From positions 124,001-188,000 of the forward strand of contig JADIYM010000001.1 in NCBI GenBank assembly GCA_016705245.1: DNA of 64,000 bases. The letters run 5' to 3'. How positions within the stretch are numbered: the stretch's first letter is position 1; each line of letters opens with the position of its first letter. The notes below the pieces were generated by a model. That model searched no databases. It saw only the letters and a program-made list of their open reading frames with translations, and was not told the origin of the DNA. Position numbers and translations under genes: made by a program. Positions 42,533-50,918 of this stretch are shown piece by piece. Source of the stretch: Blastocatellia bacterium (GTDB lineage: Bacteria > Acidobacteriota > Blastocatellia > UBA7656 > JADIYM01).

Positions 42533-43360
42533 TCATTTCAAACCGGCAAGAAAACGGTCGAGCGTCGCATTGAAGTCCCGGCTGCGTTCCCAGAACATCA
42601 TGTGTTTTCCCAAAACGACAACCTCGGCGGCAGGCGTATTCTCTCGCGCCCAGTCTGAGACGATCTGCCTCCACGCCTCGCGCACCACGAACAGCAGCGG
42701 CAGTTTTCCGTCGAGCGCCTTCAGGTCCTGCTCGTAGTCGATGTAGGCGCCGGTTTCGTTCGTCAGCGCGGCGATGAAGGCCGGCGTCTGGCTGGCAATG
42801 TCCTCAATCCACCGGATGTTCTCGGGCGTCGCCGCTTCGAGCATCCAGCTGGCGAGTCCGACGCTGATCGCCCGGCGGTTCTCGAGCGTCATGATTGTCG
42901 CGTTTTCGCGGACCTTGTCCCTGTCGTCCCGCGTCTTCCAGATCCACTCCCTGGACTTGTCGTCACCGATACCCTTCGGGGTCCCGTCGATGACGACGAC
43001 GGCCTTCACGCTGCCGATCCCGAACTGATGGATATACGCCATAACGTCGTAGACGCCGTTCGACCAGCCGGCGAGCACCACGTCTTCGAGGCCGAGCTTC
43101 CGGACGAAGGCGTCCAGGTCGCGCCCATGCTGTTGGTAGGTGTGGCCGTCGAGTGTCTTGCTCGAGAGACCCTGTCCACGCGGATCGTATGCAATCGCGC
43201 GAATCCGCGTGGAACCCTCGAAGTGCTCGAGCTGGCGCTCGAATACCCGGGTCGACATCGTCCAGCCGGGAATCAACAGGAGGGTCAGTGGACCAGAACC
43301 GGCCTGCTCGTAGTGGATCGTCAGAACATCGGAGAGCTCGGCATATTCGGACACGCGCAC
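42533..43360 (-). CDS. Alpha/beta hydrolase
   Basis: About 275 residues. LLIPGWTMSTRVFERQLEHF gives the oxyanion strand, GWSNG the nucleophile elbow, and GKHMMFWERS the catalytic histidine; the acid residue may be Glu in VVREAW. No signal peptide, so cytoplasmic. The start is set at GTG 43360, which has AGGAG upstream. A TTG at 43423 would extend the frame but lies inside the promoter-like element P2. Confidence 0.85.
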   Translation of the reverse strand: MRVSEYAELSDVLTIHYEQAGSGPLTLLLIPGWTMSTRVFERQLEHFEGSTRIRAIAYDPRGQGLSSKTLDGHTYQQHGRDLDAFVRKLGLEDVVLAGWSNGVYDVMAYIHQFGIGSVKAVVVIDGTPKGIGDDKSREWIWKTRDDRDKVRENATIMTLENRRAISVGLASWMLEAATPENIRWIEDIASQTPAFIAALTNETGAYIDYEQDLKALDGKLPLLFVVREAWRQIVSDWARENTPAAEVVVLGKHMMFWERSRDFNATLDRFLAGLK

Positions 43361-43422
43361 CGGGATTCGTGCTCCTGATCTCGACCGGAAATCGAACCAA
43401 AGCGGCCGGTCGACGAGCGTCA

Positions 43423-43452
43423 AGCATCGGCGGGCGCACGCGCCGTCGTCAA
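43423..43452 (-). promoter_or_regulatory. Promoter-like element P2
   Basis: Minus strand: TTGACG (43452-43447), 18 bases, GATGCT (43428-43423), then TGACGC. The spacer (GTGCGCCCGCC at its end) is shared with P3 and P4. It would give a leader of about 55 bases for the hydrolase gene. Confidence 0.55.
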
Positions 43453-43689
43453 TGGTCGCAGTGCGAGTGACGTTCTACGCGCGTCGCGCCAGGCGAGGAG
43501 AGCATCTTCTCCCTGGAAGCAGAGAAACCCGCCAGGTGCATCCTGCGAACTGCCTGACGCCGCGGCCAGAGCCGGCAAATCCCCGAAAAGTATTATCCCG
43601 TCGGCTTGTAGAATTCCGGTCCTGCCGTTCGTCGTTGTAGCGAAGGCCAGGAAAAGAACTCCACTTGACCGACTCTTACAGGAGAAGAC

Positions 43690-44055
43690 ATGCCGCACTA
43701 TCTGGTTACCATTCAACTCCCCGACAACTACGACCCGTCCCTCGAAGACGAAGCAGTGATTCGCGACATCCACGCGCTCAATGAAGAGATGGATGCCGCC
43801 GGCATCAGGCTTTTCGCTGGTGGATTGGAGCCGGCAAGCTTGGCGAAAACGCTGCGCAAGCAGGCCAACGGAGAAGTGATCATCACCGACGGCCCATACG
43901 TTGAGGCCAAGGAGCACATCGGTGGTTTTTCGATAGTCGAAGCCGCAGATCTGGACGATGCGCTTGCATGGGCACGTAAGGCCGCCATCGCCTGCGGGGT
44001 GCCGGTCGAAGTGCGAGGGATCTTCTTCCGTCCACGGCCCGATAGCCAGGCTTAG
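43690..44055 (+). CDS. YciI/DGPF-domain protein
   Basis: A 121-residue protein. HYLVTIQLPDNY opens the dimeric ferredoxin-like fold and ITDGPYVEAKEHIGGFSIVE is the DGPF signature with a Tyr for Phe. ACAGGAG lies ahead of ATG 43690. DGPF proteins are the usual genomic partners of ECF42 sigma factors; one such factor ends this operon. The biochemical role of the family is not known. Confidence 0.9.
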   Translation: MPHYLVTIQLPDNYDPSLEDEAVIRDIHALNEEMDAAGIRLFAGGLEPASLAKTLRKQANGEVIITDGPYVEAKEHIGGFSIVEAADLDDALAWARKAAIACGVPVEVRGIFFRPRPDSQA

Positions 44056-44070
44056 AAAAGGAGACTCACA

Positions 44071-44655
44071 ATGAGAAGGCTCAAACTCATCGAACATATC
44101 TCGCTCGACGGCGTGATCCAGGTCTCCGGCGAAGACGGCGATTTCCCATACGGCGACTGGACCGCACCCTATCGGACCCCCGCTGGCCGGGACGCAATGC
44201 TCGCCGCGCATGGCGAGAGCTTCGATCTGCTGCTTGGCCGTCGCACCTACGATGCCTGGTCGGGCTTCTGGCCAAAGGCGCCGAGCAGTCCGATGGCGGA
44301 CCGCTTGAATGCGGCAACAAAATTCGTCGCTACCCACCGTCCGGAAAGTCTTGAATGGGGTCCGTTCGAGGGCCTTGGACCGGACATCATCGAAGGTATC
44401 CGCCGTATCAAGTCGCAGGACGGCCCGGAACTTATCCTGTCGGGTAGCTCCACGCTGACGTCGACGCTGCTCGAAAATGGGCTTGCCGATGAAGTCCTGC
44501 TGGTCGTCTATCCGGTCCTGCTGGGCAAGGGGAAGCGTTTCTTTGCGGAGGGAACCCCGGCACGCTCATGCGAGCTCGTGAGCACGAATGCCATGCCGTC
44601 CGGCATCATCCTCAGTACCTACAAGGTCGCGGGGCCGTTGAAGAACCAGTCATAG
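44071..44655 (+). CDS. Dihydrofolate-reductase-like (RibD C-terminal) protein
   Basis: A 194-residue protein. RRLKLIEHISLDGVI, LLLGRRTYDAWSGFWP, ILSGSSTL and VYPVLLGKGKRFF are the family landmarks. Such proteins probably reduce small substrates with NADPH but their targets are unknown. It lies 15 bases after the first YciI gene and 10 before the second, so one transcript is likely. Confidence 0.93.
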   Translation: MRRLKLIEHISLDGVIQVSGEDGDFPYGDWTAPYRTPAGRDAMLAAHGESFDLLLGRRTYDAWSGFWPKAPSSPMADRLNAATKFVATHRPESLEWGPFEGLGPDIIEGIRRIKSQDGPELILSGSSTLTSTLLENGLADEVLLVVYPVLLGKGKRFFAEGTPARSCELVSTNAMPSGIILSTYKVAGPLKNQS

Positions 44656-44665
44656 GAGCAGCTCC

Positions 44666-45070
44666 ATGCGTTTCATAATGCTGGCGATCCGCGAAGGACA
44701 TGGATCGGCTGCGCCGGCTGGAGCATCGAGCGTGGATGCAGCGGCGAAGATGATGGGGTACAACAAGTCGTTGCAAAAGGCGGGAGTCCTGCTCGCACTG
44801 GATGGACTGTTGCCTCCTTCCACTGGAGTACGTATCTCTTACATGGACGGCAAGCCGACGGTGACCCACGGGCCGTTCGCTGAGTCGAAGGAAGTCATCG
44901 GCGGCTACTGGATCATCCAGGTACGCTCATTAGAAGAGGCCATCGAATGGGCAAAGCGGGCACCCGCGTCCAACAACGAGGTGATCGAAGTTCGCCAGAT
45001 TCACGAGATGTCTGGCTTTCCTGAAGACGCCCAGAAGGCGGCGGAAGGGCTCGAACAACTGACACGGTAA
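44666..45070 (+). CDS. YciI/DGPF-domain protein
   Basis: A 134-residue protein. RFIMLAIREGHGSA starts the fold and VTHGPFAESKEVIGGYWI gives the DGPF-type motif with His for Asp. The shift of this key acid is common in the family. It is only distantly similar to the first copy. It ends ten bases before the sigma-factor gene. Confidence 0.92.
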   Translation: MRFIMLAIREGHGSAAPAGASSVDAAAKMMGYNKSLQKAGVLLALDGLLPPSTGVRISYMDGKPTVTHGPFAESKEVIGGYWIIQVRSLEEAIEWAKRAPASNNEVIEVRQIHEMSGFPEDAQKAAEGLEQLTR

Positions 45071-45080
45071 CCTCATACAT

Positions 45081-46349
45081 ATGAGCGATGTCCATAAGAC
45101 GATCGAGGCCGTGTGGAAGATCGAGTCCACACGCCTCATCGCCGCGATTGCTCGTGTCACCCACGATATCGGCATCGCCGAGGAGCTGGCGCAGGATGCG
45201 CTCGTGACTGCCCTCGAAGTCTGGCCCGAGGAAGGGATTCCTGAAAGGCCCGGGGCATGGCTGATGACGGCGGCGAAGCGGCGCGCGATCGATTCGCTCC
45301 GGCGCGGCCGGATGCTTGTACAAAAGCATTCCGAGATTGCCCGCGAGCTGGAGTGGCAACAGCAGCGGCTTGGAGCCGCCTTGGAGCAGTCGCTGGATCA
45401 GGTGATCGACGATGATGTACTGAGGCTCATGTTCACCGCGTGCCATCCAGTGCTTGCGGTGGAAGGACGCATCGCGCTCACGTTGCGCCTGATCGGCGGC
45501 CTCAACACGGCGGAGATCGCGCGTGCGTTTCTTGTGCCGGAGAAGACGCTGGGCCAGCGGATCTCTCGCGCCAAGAAGACCCTCTCGGAGGCACACGTTC
45601 CCTTCGAGACGCCGAGTGGGGACGAGTTGCGTTGCAGGGTTGAGTCCGTGCTCATGGTGGTCTACCTGATTTTCAATGAGGGCTACACCGCTACCTCGGG
45701 CGATGAATGGATGCGAGCTGCTCTTTCAGAAGAGGCGCTGCGCCTGGGGCGCATGCTGCGGCAACTTCTCTCCGGCGAATCGGAAGTTCATGCACTTGTG
45801 GCATTGATGGAGTTGCAGGCGTCGCGCAACGCAGCGCGCCGGGGAAAACACGGCGAGGCCGTCTTGTTGCCGGATCAGGACCGCGGATTGTGGGACTACG
45901 CGCAGATCCAGCGAGGAATCACCGCGCTCGAACAAGCGCAAAGACTGGGCGGTGGTGCGAAACCCTACGCGTTGCAGGCAGCCATTGCCGCCTGTCACAT
46001 GCGCGTACGCGCAGCCGAAGAGACAGACTGGGAAGCGATCGTACTTCTCTACGACGCCTTGATGCGGATCAATCCGTCTCCAATCGTGGCCCTCAATCGC
46101 GCAGTCGCCATCGGCATGGCCCAGGGCCCAGCCGCAGGACTCGACGCACTGGACGCGGCCGCCACCTTCGCCGGTGACGCTGCGCTCGCCGGCTATTATC
46201 TCTTTCCCAGCGTTCGCGGAGACCTGCTGATGAAGATGGGCAGGCTCTCTGAGGCACGTGAAGAAATCCAGCGCGCCATCGCAATGACGAAGAATCGGCG
46301 GGAAAAGGAATTGCTGGAGAACAGGTTGACGCAGTTAAAACAATTGTGA
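45081..46349 (+). CDS. ECF sigma factor with long C-terminal extension (ECF42-like)
   Basis: A 422-residue RNA polymerase sigma factor. Region 2 covers about 10-80 (SDVHKTIEAVWKIESTRLIAAI, GAWLMTAAKRRAID) and region 4 about 130-180 (LIGGLNTAEIARAFLVPEKTLGQRISRAKKTL). The last 230 residues are an extension with DEWMRAALSEEALRLGRML and TPR-like helices. ECF42 factors are known for such an extension, which they need for activity in place of an anti-sigma factor, and for DGPF neighbours. No anti-sigma gene is present here, consistent with that group. Confidence 0.92.
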   Translation: MSDVHKTIEAVWKIESTRLIAAIARVTHDIGIAEELAQDALVTALEVWPEEGIPERPGAWLMTAAKRRAIDSLRRGRMLVQKHSEIARELEWQQQRLGAALEQSLDQVIDDDVLRLMFTACHPVLAVEGRIALTLRLIGGLNTAEIARAFLVPEKTLGQRISRAKKTLSEAHVPFETPSGDELRCRVESVLMVVYLIFNEGYTATSGDEWMRAALSEEALRLGRMLRQLLSGESEVHALVALMELQASRNAARRGKHGEAVLLPDQDRGLWDYAQIQRGITALEQAQRLGGGAKPYALQAAIAACHMRVRAAEETDWEAIVLLYDALMRINPSPIVALNRAVAIGMAQGPAAGLDALDAAATFAGDAALAGYYLFPSVRGDLLMKMGRLSEAREEIQRAIAMTKNRREKELLENRLTQLKQL

Positions 46350-46465
46350 GGACTTGATGGGCGTTCGTCCTGCCGGGCTCCCGACGAGCCAGAGTGTCCC
46401 GGTCAGCCCGACGCGGGCGCAACTCACGCGCGGGGGCGCTCCACTGCGTGCCTGCCGGGAAGTCG

Positions 46466-46840
46466 CTACCAGAAGGCGTCGTCGCTACGTTCGGCCACGA
46501 CACGGAAGCGGTGCTTGGCGATCCTGCGAACAAGATCCTCCGGCACGGGCTCGTTGAAGGGAATCTGAAGGTAGTGCTTGGTCGTCTTGTGTTTTTCGAG
46601 CTCCGTGCGAAAGACCTCAAGCGCTTCCGGTGTTGGCGCGAAGTTGCAGTGTGCCTTGTGCGCCGAGAAAGCGAACAGGAATCGGGGCTCGACGAAGAAG
46701 GGGGTTCCCCACTTGATCGCCTCCTCTGCCTCCGGCGCGACGCTCTTGAGAATCGCGTAGAGCCGGCGAAGATGCGGCTGGCCAGCGGGTGAGGCAGCCT
46801 CGATATATTCGGCGATCGTCGTCGGACGCTTGTTTGCCAT
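46466..46840 (-). CDS. DUF1801-domain protein
   Basis: A 124-residue protein. TIAEYIEAASPAGQPHLRRLYAILKSVAPEAEEAIKWG and a downstream AHKAHCNFAP region (read around residues 6-75) match DUF1801/YdhG. No function is established. ATG 46840 has GGGAGAAG upstream and lies 20 bases after the next DUF1801 gene, so a shared transcript is likely. Confidence 0.85.
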   Translation of the reverse strand: MANKRPTTIAEYIEAASPAGQPHLRRLYAILKSVAPEAEEAIKWGTPFFVEPRFLFAFSAHKAHCNFAPTPEALEVFRTELEKHKTTKHYLQIPFNEPVPEDLVRRIAKHRFRVVAERSDDAFW

Positions 46841-46860
46841 CGCTTCTCCCACTTCTAACC

Positions 46861-47280
46861 TCAGGACTTCGCTTTCTTCGACGGTTTCGACTTGCCGGAA
46901 CTGTTGAGGGCGACCGCCTCGCGAACAAGCGCCTTGAATGCGGACTTGTCGACGTTATCGCCTTCGTGGATGTCGATCGCGCGGCGCGTGTTTCCGTCGA
47001 GACTCGAGTTGAAGAGACGGGCCGGATCCTCGAGGGACGCGCCCTTGACGAATGTCAGCTTCACGACCTTCTTGTAGGTTTCGCCGGTGCAGATGTTGCC
47101 GTCGTGCGACCAGACCGGCGTGCCCATCCACTTCCACTCCTCGACGACGTCCGGGTCTGCTTCCCTGATGAGACTTCGCATTCGGCTGAGGGTTTCCCCG
47201 CGCCAGTCCCCGAGTTCGGCGATTCTGTTCGAGATGAGCTCCGATGCCGACTTGTCGTCGCTCGCGTCCGTCCTTTTCAT
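46861..47280 (-). CDS. DUF1801-domain protein
   Basis: A 139-residue protein. ELGDWRGETLSRMRSLIREADPDVVEEWKWMGTPVW and VKLTFVKGASL are typical of DUF1801. The end is Lys/Ser-rich (KSKPSKKAKS). It is the middle gene of a three-gene run with a DinB-like gene ahead and a second DUF1801 gene behind. The pair is not close enough to be a recent duplication. Confidence 0.85.
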   Translation of the reverse strand: MKRTDASDDKSASELISNRIAELGDWRGETLSRMRSLIREADPDVVEEWKWMGTPVWSHDGNICTGETYKKVVKLTFVKGASLEDPARLFNSSLDGNTRRAIDIHEGDNVDKSAFKALVREAVALNSSGKSKPSKKAKS

Positions 47281-47314
47281 GTTCCCATCCTCGATGGCGC
47301 AATTGGAGTGTGTG

Positions 47315-47758
47315 TCACGCACCGAACTGCCGCAGGTGATGATCGATGTGCCGGTACACGAGCACGCCCCAGTCGTGTTCCGTCATCCGCCCGAACGCGG
47401 GGTGTTCTTCCCACGTCCCCTCGCCTGCCCTTCCGGCCATTCGCTCCATCGCCGACTTCAGCTCTCCGATCTCGACCGCACTGTCTTCCGCATGCCGCAC
47501 CAGGAGTTCGGGCGCCGTTGGCGCCCCCTTCGGAAACGGCAGCCAATGGATCACCGCGTGCCGGATCGGTCCGAACCTCAGCGGCCCCCGCTTCGGCTTG
47601 ATGGCGAGCTCACCGAGCGTCATCCGCACGCCATCGGTCAGGTGGGCCAGCATCTGGCCACACGTCATCCGTCCCCAGAGCGGCTTGCGTTCGAGTGTCA
47701 GTCCGCCCAGGCGTTCGTAGAGATCGTTCCGGTCCGTGTCATTGAATACGGTCTTCAT
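47315..47758 (-). CDS. DinB-like DUF1569 protein
   Basis: A 147-residue four-helix protein. GRMTCGQMLAHLTDGVRM and HDWGVLVYRHIDHHLRQFG carry histidines in the places where DinB/YfiT-like proteins bind a metal. DUF1569 members are probably thiol- or metal-dependent enzymes of unknown substrate. ATG 47758 is the start of the homologous region. Confidence 0.8.
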   Translation of the reverse strand: MKTVFNDTDRNDLYERLGGLTLERKPLWGRMTCGQMLAHLTDGVRMTLGELAIKPKRGPLRFGPIRHAVIHWLPFPKGAPTAPELLVRHAEDSAVEIGELKSAMERMAGRAGEGTWEEHPAFGRMTEHDWGVLVYRHIDHHLRQFGA

Positions 47759-47846
47759 CGATCCGCTTCCTTGTGCAGTGGCCAACCGCTTTCGGTGAGA
47801 CGCCGGTAGCGGCCGCGGGCCGGAGACGGTCGGCCCCACCGGATGG

Positions 47847-48293
47847 TCAGGAGTTTCCCGAGATTGCAGGAGCCATACCTGGCGACAGGCGACAACCTAT
47901 CTGGATTCCCAGCCACGCCATCGGCAGGTAAGCGACAACCAGGTCGAGCGCGATGAACCAGGCCGGGGCGGGAATCATGAGACTCGCCGCCACGCCGCCG
48001 AGGAGAAAAAACGCGCCGATCGCGTAAGCGATGGGCGCCTTGGCGGTCGCAGCGATCAGGTACGCAGCGAGAGCGCCGACGAGCGTACCAATCGCGTGCG
48101 CCAGGAACGGCATGACGAAGTGGCGCGGTTCGAACAGGTGCATCGCCCTGGCAAGGCCATCGGCGGTGGTGACGTCAACGCCCGCTGGCGGAGGTATCAG
48201 CGACGGGCTGACGGTGATGATCGCCATGTTGACGACTCCGCCGATGACGATTCCCGCAAGGACGGCAAGCACGTTTCGCACGATGTTGGGCAT
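47847..48293 (-). CDS. Small four-helix membrane protein
   Basis: A 148-residue protein with four hydrophobic segments (about 4-27, 58-82, 88-108 and 113-137). No signature motif was recognised, although the pattern recalls uncharacterised soil-bacterial membrane proteins. ATG 48293 lies 29 bases from the -10 of P3. The DinB-like and DUF1801 genes follow it, so it may head a four-gene operon. Confidence 0.7.
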   Translation of the reverse strand: MPNIVRNVLAVLAGIVIGGVVNMAIITVSPSLIPPPAGVDVTTADGLARAMHLFEPRHFVMPFLAHAIGTLVGALAAYLIAATAKAPIAYAIGAFFLLGGVAASLMIPAPAWFIALDLVVAYLPMAWLGIQIGCRLSPGMAPAISGNS

Positions 48294-48321
48294 TGGCGGT
48301 TCTCCTGGTAAGCCGAGCGCT

Positions 48322-48351
48322 AGCATCGGCGGGCGCACCCGACGGCGTCAA
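48322..48351 (-). promoter_or_regulatory. Promoter-like element P3
   Basis: Minus strand: TTGACG (48351-48346), 18 bases, GATGCT (48327-48322), then AGCGC. It would give a leader of about 22 bases for the membrane-protein gene. Confidence 0.55.
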
Positions 48352-48505
48352 GGGTTGAGGGAGGAGCTCTTGCCGCATGCCGTGAGGCAGCGGCTGCTGC
48401 TTCCTGATCGCTCCGGGGCACGAGCGCGTTGTCCGGTGCGTTTGGTATCGAGACCTTCGTGGATGTGTCACGCGATTGACGATGTCGTTGAGAACGCTCG
48501 CCTCA

Positions 48506-48543
48506 CGCATCAGTACCGTGCGCGGTAGCGCACGGGTCAGCGT
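48506..48543 (+). repeat. Family B core hairpin, GTGCGC variant
   Basis: CGCATCAGTA is followed by CCGTGCGCGGTAGCGCACGG, a perfect 8-base stem with a GGTA loop, then GTCAGCGTG. The same 35-base block recurs at 51118-51157 and, inverted, at 49155-49190. Confidence 0.85.
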
Positions 48544-48640
48544 GTGGTGGCGCGGCCGTTCGAAAAGTACGCGCCCTTGGGAGTCGCTCAGGACAAGCCC
48601 AGGAACGTCACTGTCGCCAGCGGCTCCGGACATAGCCTAT

Positions 48641-48976
48641 TCAGGGAAGCGGCACGTAGTCGTAGGTGCCCATGCCCTGCAACACCAGGAACGTCGCCGA
48701 TGCCTCTCCGGCATTTGCCACGTGATGCGGCCGACGTGGCGGAACGGGGTACACCTGGCCCGGGCCAAGTCTCACCGTCTCGGTGGGGTTCCGCATACTG
48801 ACGGTGATGGCGCCTTCGAGCACATAGAACGTGTCCTGGATGACGGTATGAACGTGCCAGGGTACGACCTGGTGCGGACCGATCTGCAACTCGCTGATTC
48901 TGAAACCATCGCGTTCCGCGTGGAGTACACGGCGCTCGACCTCATACAAATGACTGGCGTCGTTTACTGGCTCCAT
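48641..48976 (-). CDS. Cupin-domain protein
   Basis: A 111-residue single-cupin protein. The metal site is in HVHTVIQDTFYVLEG (HxH and Glu) and PPRRPHHVAN (second His motif). The substrate or ligand is unknown; small cupins of this sort include sugar-binding and dioxygenase-like members. ATG 48976 is preferred because P4 and a repeat lie directly upstream, so a longer frame would run through the repeat. The gene is flanked by two family B cores in opposite directions. Confidence 0.85.
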   Translation of the reverse strand: MEPVNDASHLYEVERRVLHAERDGFRISELQIGPHQVVPWHVHTVIQDTFYVLEGAITVSMRNPTETVRLGPGQVYPVPPRRPHHVANAGEASATFLVLQGMGTYDYVPLP

Positions 48977-49011
48977 AGTCGCTCCTCGAGGCACGCTGTC
49001 ACCGACGGTCA

Positions 49012-49041
49012 AGCATCTGCGGGCGCGCGCGACAGCGTCAA
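49012..49041 (-). promoter_or_regulatory. Promoter-like element P4
   Basis: Minus strand: TTGACG (49041-49036), 18 bases, GATGCT (49017-49012), then TGACCG. It would give a leader of about 30 bases for the cupin gene. Confidence 0.55.
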
Positions 49042-49154
49042 GGCCTGAGGGACGAGCACTTGGCGCGCTCGCTCCGAGGCACCCGCCGTTTTCCGGTGCG
49101 TCTGTTATCGAGGCGTTCGCGGGGTCGACCGCACCACGACAGGCTGACCGGGAG

Positions 49155-49190
49155 GCTGACCCGTGCGCTACCGCGCACGGTACTGATGCG
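49155..49190 (-). repeat. Family B core hairpin, inverted copy
   Basis: Inverted copy of 48506-48543: CTGAC, CCGTGCGCTACCGCGCACGG, TACTGATGCG. Together the two cores flank the cupin gene as inverted repeats about 650 bases apart. Confidence 0.85.
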
Positions 49191-49229
49191 TTGAGCACGC
49201 GACCTCGCGGCGATTCACACGCGACCCTT

Positions 49230-49925
49230 TCAGCCGATTCTCCACACGAACGTCAACTGCCCTCGCAGGCGAACCGGTGTGCCGTTGCGTCGTATGTCGC
49301 GAAACGTCCAGTGACGTGCCGCGTCCTCGGCTGCCGCGCGGTAAGAGCGATCACCAGCGCTGCTTCGCACCTTACCGACGGATCCGTCGGTGCGCGTTTC
49401 CACATCAACTACAATCCGCTGATCGCGCCTGTCGATGCCGCCCGGAAAGCCGGGCTGTGAGCGTGTCGCCGCCAGAAGACCGGTCAGACTTCCCGATTCG
49501 ACGACGTCGGATTCCGCGATCTCACTCGGCACGATCACGGTCAGTCGCTTCTGCTCGTTCGAGAGGGTGACGACTCCCCGCGCTGTCGTGAACCGGTATA
49601 CGATCACAACCTCTCGCGGCACGGACCTCGCGAGCGGTCCCTTGGCGAAGCGCCATTTCTGAGCCGCCGCTCGTGCCGGATCGGCGAAAGCAGCCGCGCC
49701 GGACGACAACTCGACGCCAGCAACCGAGCCGTCTTCGGCGACGGCGAGCACGAGGACCACATCCCCTGACAGCCCGGCGGCAATGGCATCGTCAGGATAG
49801 GTCGGTACGGCAATGTCCTGCAGAGCCGAACAGGCCTTTTCGACCGATGCCGGACCCGCAATTGAAGGCACTGCCGCGAAAGACAGTACGACGGCCGAGA
49901 GCAGAGCGGTTGCGTCCTTGAACAT
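49230..49925 (-). CDS. Secreted protein with two TonB-C-like domains
   Basis: A 231-residue protein with a signal peptide (about 1-22). Two TonB C-terminal-like units follow: PTYPDDAIAAGLSGDVVLVLAVAEDGSV (around 42-70) with AAAQKWRFAKGP, and GGIDRRDQRIVVDVETRTDGSVG with AAEDAARHWTFRD. Such units normally bind outer-membrane transporters, but the N-terminal anchor needed for energy transfer is missing, so it may be a periplasmic binding protein. ATG 49925 is used, with GGAG nine bases upstream. Confidence 0.72.
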   Translation of the reverse strand: MFKDATALLSAVVLSFAAVPSIAGPASVEKACSALQDIAVPTYPDDAIAAGLSGDVVLVLAVAEDGSVAGVELSSGAAAFADPARAAAQKWRFAKGPLARSVPREVVIVYRFTTARGVVTLSNEQKRLTVIVPSEIAESDVVESGSLTGLLAATRSQPGFPGGIDRRDQRIVVDVETRTDGSVGKVRSSAGDRSYRAAAEDAARHWTFRDIRRNGTPVRLRGQLTFVWRIG

Positions 49926-49979
49926 GTCTTGAAACTCCAAACCTGTAGATTCAATTCGGCGCGCGCGACGGCTCGTTGA

Positions 49980-50918
49980 TCAAGAGACCCGTCTCGACCG
50001 CGCGGGCTCCACTGCAACTCCGGGCTCGGACCCGTCGATGGGAACGTTGACGCTCTTTGGTGCGAGCCTGTAATGAAGGCGCAGGAACGTCATCCCGAAA
50101 ATCGTCAGCTCGTGGTCGGCTCGGACCCGACCGTCCTCGGCGGGGTAGACGTGAATGGCTTCGCGCAGCGTCCGGACATACCGAGCCCACATCCTGCCAT
50201 CGCCGTCGTGGACGGTGAAGTAGAATCCGGGATCGCCAAACTTTCTGCCGGTGGACGCCACTGTCATGGACCCGTCGGCGTGGAGCACTGGACGCATGAT
50301 GACCATGGCGTTGCCGTTCGGGAGCGGAAAGACGACCTTCAAACACGGCCCGTCGAGGCCCGGAATCGCACAAGGCGAATAGGTACCGGCGTAGAGCACC
50401 CGACCGGTGGACAACAGCTCGCGCACCCACGCAGTCAATCGTACGTCGCCCGTCGCGGGCTCCACGAGTTGAAGCACTTCGCTCGTCATACCGCCGCTCG
50501 TGTCGAGTCCCGAGAGCGGGATGTTGAGTTGTCGGAGTCTTCGACTGAAGAGCAGGGCAAGGAGCCAGCCGAACGGGCGAAAACCCGCACTCCATTCCGC
50601 CCAGGCGTCGAGATCGTAGGCGGACGTGCTCGTGTAGAAGTTCGCGACGCGCTCGTTCACCTGCACGGGGTCGAAGTCCACGCCGCGAAGCTGCTCCATA
50701 TCGCCAAGCAGTCCACGCACGCCGGCGCCGCGCACTAGCGAGAGACCACGCTTCGCAGCGAGGGTCGTGAAGAAGTCGACGCCGATGCCGGAGGTTGGAC
50801 CGACGGGTCCTTCGAGCCACGGGTGCGAGGCCAGCGTGACGGAACGGCCAGTCACCTTGACCCATTGCTGGGTCACCCAGTCCGAGAGGTTTCCCCGTCG
50901 CTCACCCAGCCAGATCAT
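49980..50918 (-). CDS. Conserved protein of unknown function
   Basis: A 312-residue protein without signal peptide. Distinct blocks include ANFYTSTSAYDLDAWAEWSAGFRPFGW, LNIPLSGLDTSGGMTSEV, LKVVFPLPNGNAMVIMRP and GDPGFYFTVHDGDGRMWARYVRT (all read on the minus strand). I recall similar actinobacterial and soil hypothetical proteins but no function. The beta-rich centre suggests a lipid- or carbohydrate-related fold at most. It lies 54 bases upstream of the TonB-C-like gene and may share its transcript. Confidence 0.65.
   Translation of the reverse strand: MIWLGERRGNLSDWVTQQWVKVTGRSVTLASHPWLEGPVGPTSGIGVDFFTTLAAKRGLSLVRGAGVRGLLGDMEQLRGVDFDPVQVNERVANFYTSTSAYDLDAWAEWSAGFRPFGWLLALLFSRRLRQLNIPLSGLDTSGGMTSEVLQLVEPATGDVRLTAWVRELLSTGRVLYAGTYSPCAIPGLDGPCLKVVFPLPNGNAMVIMRPVLHADGSMTVASTGRKFGDPGFYFTVHDGDGRMWARYVRTLREAIHVYPAEDGRVRADHELTIFGMTFLRLHYRLAPKSVNVPIDGSEPGVAVEPARSRRVS

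Larger units (their letters stand above)
48294..48640. other. 347-base gap with composite repeat: P3 and family B core
   Basis: No gene. It holds P3 (48322-48351) and a family B core (48506-48543). The bases between resemble those in the next gap (for example CCGGTGCGT and TATCGAG words), so both gaps are copies of one composite element. Confidence 0.65.

Noticed and set aside
43561..43690. ECF42-type promoter upstream of the DGPF operon
   Set aside because: I looked for a TGTCGA-like -35 box ahead of 43690 and saw none that was convincing.
43420..44337. A 305-codon minus-strand frame opposite the YciI and reductase genes
   Set aside because: It mirrors two well-supported plus-strand genes; long antisense frames are common in GC-rich DNA.
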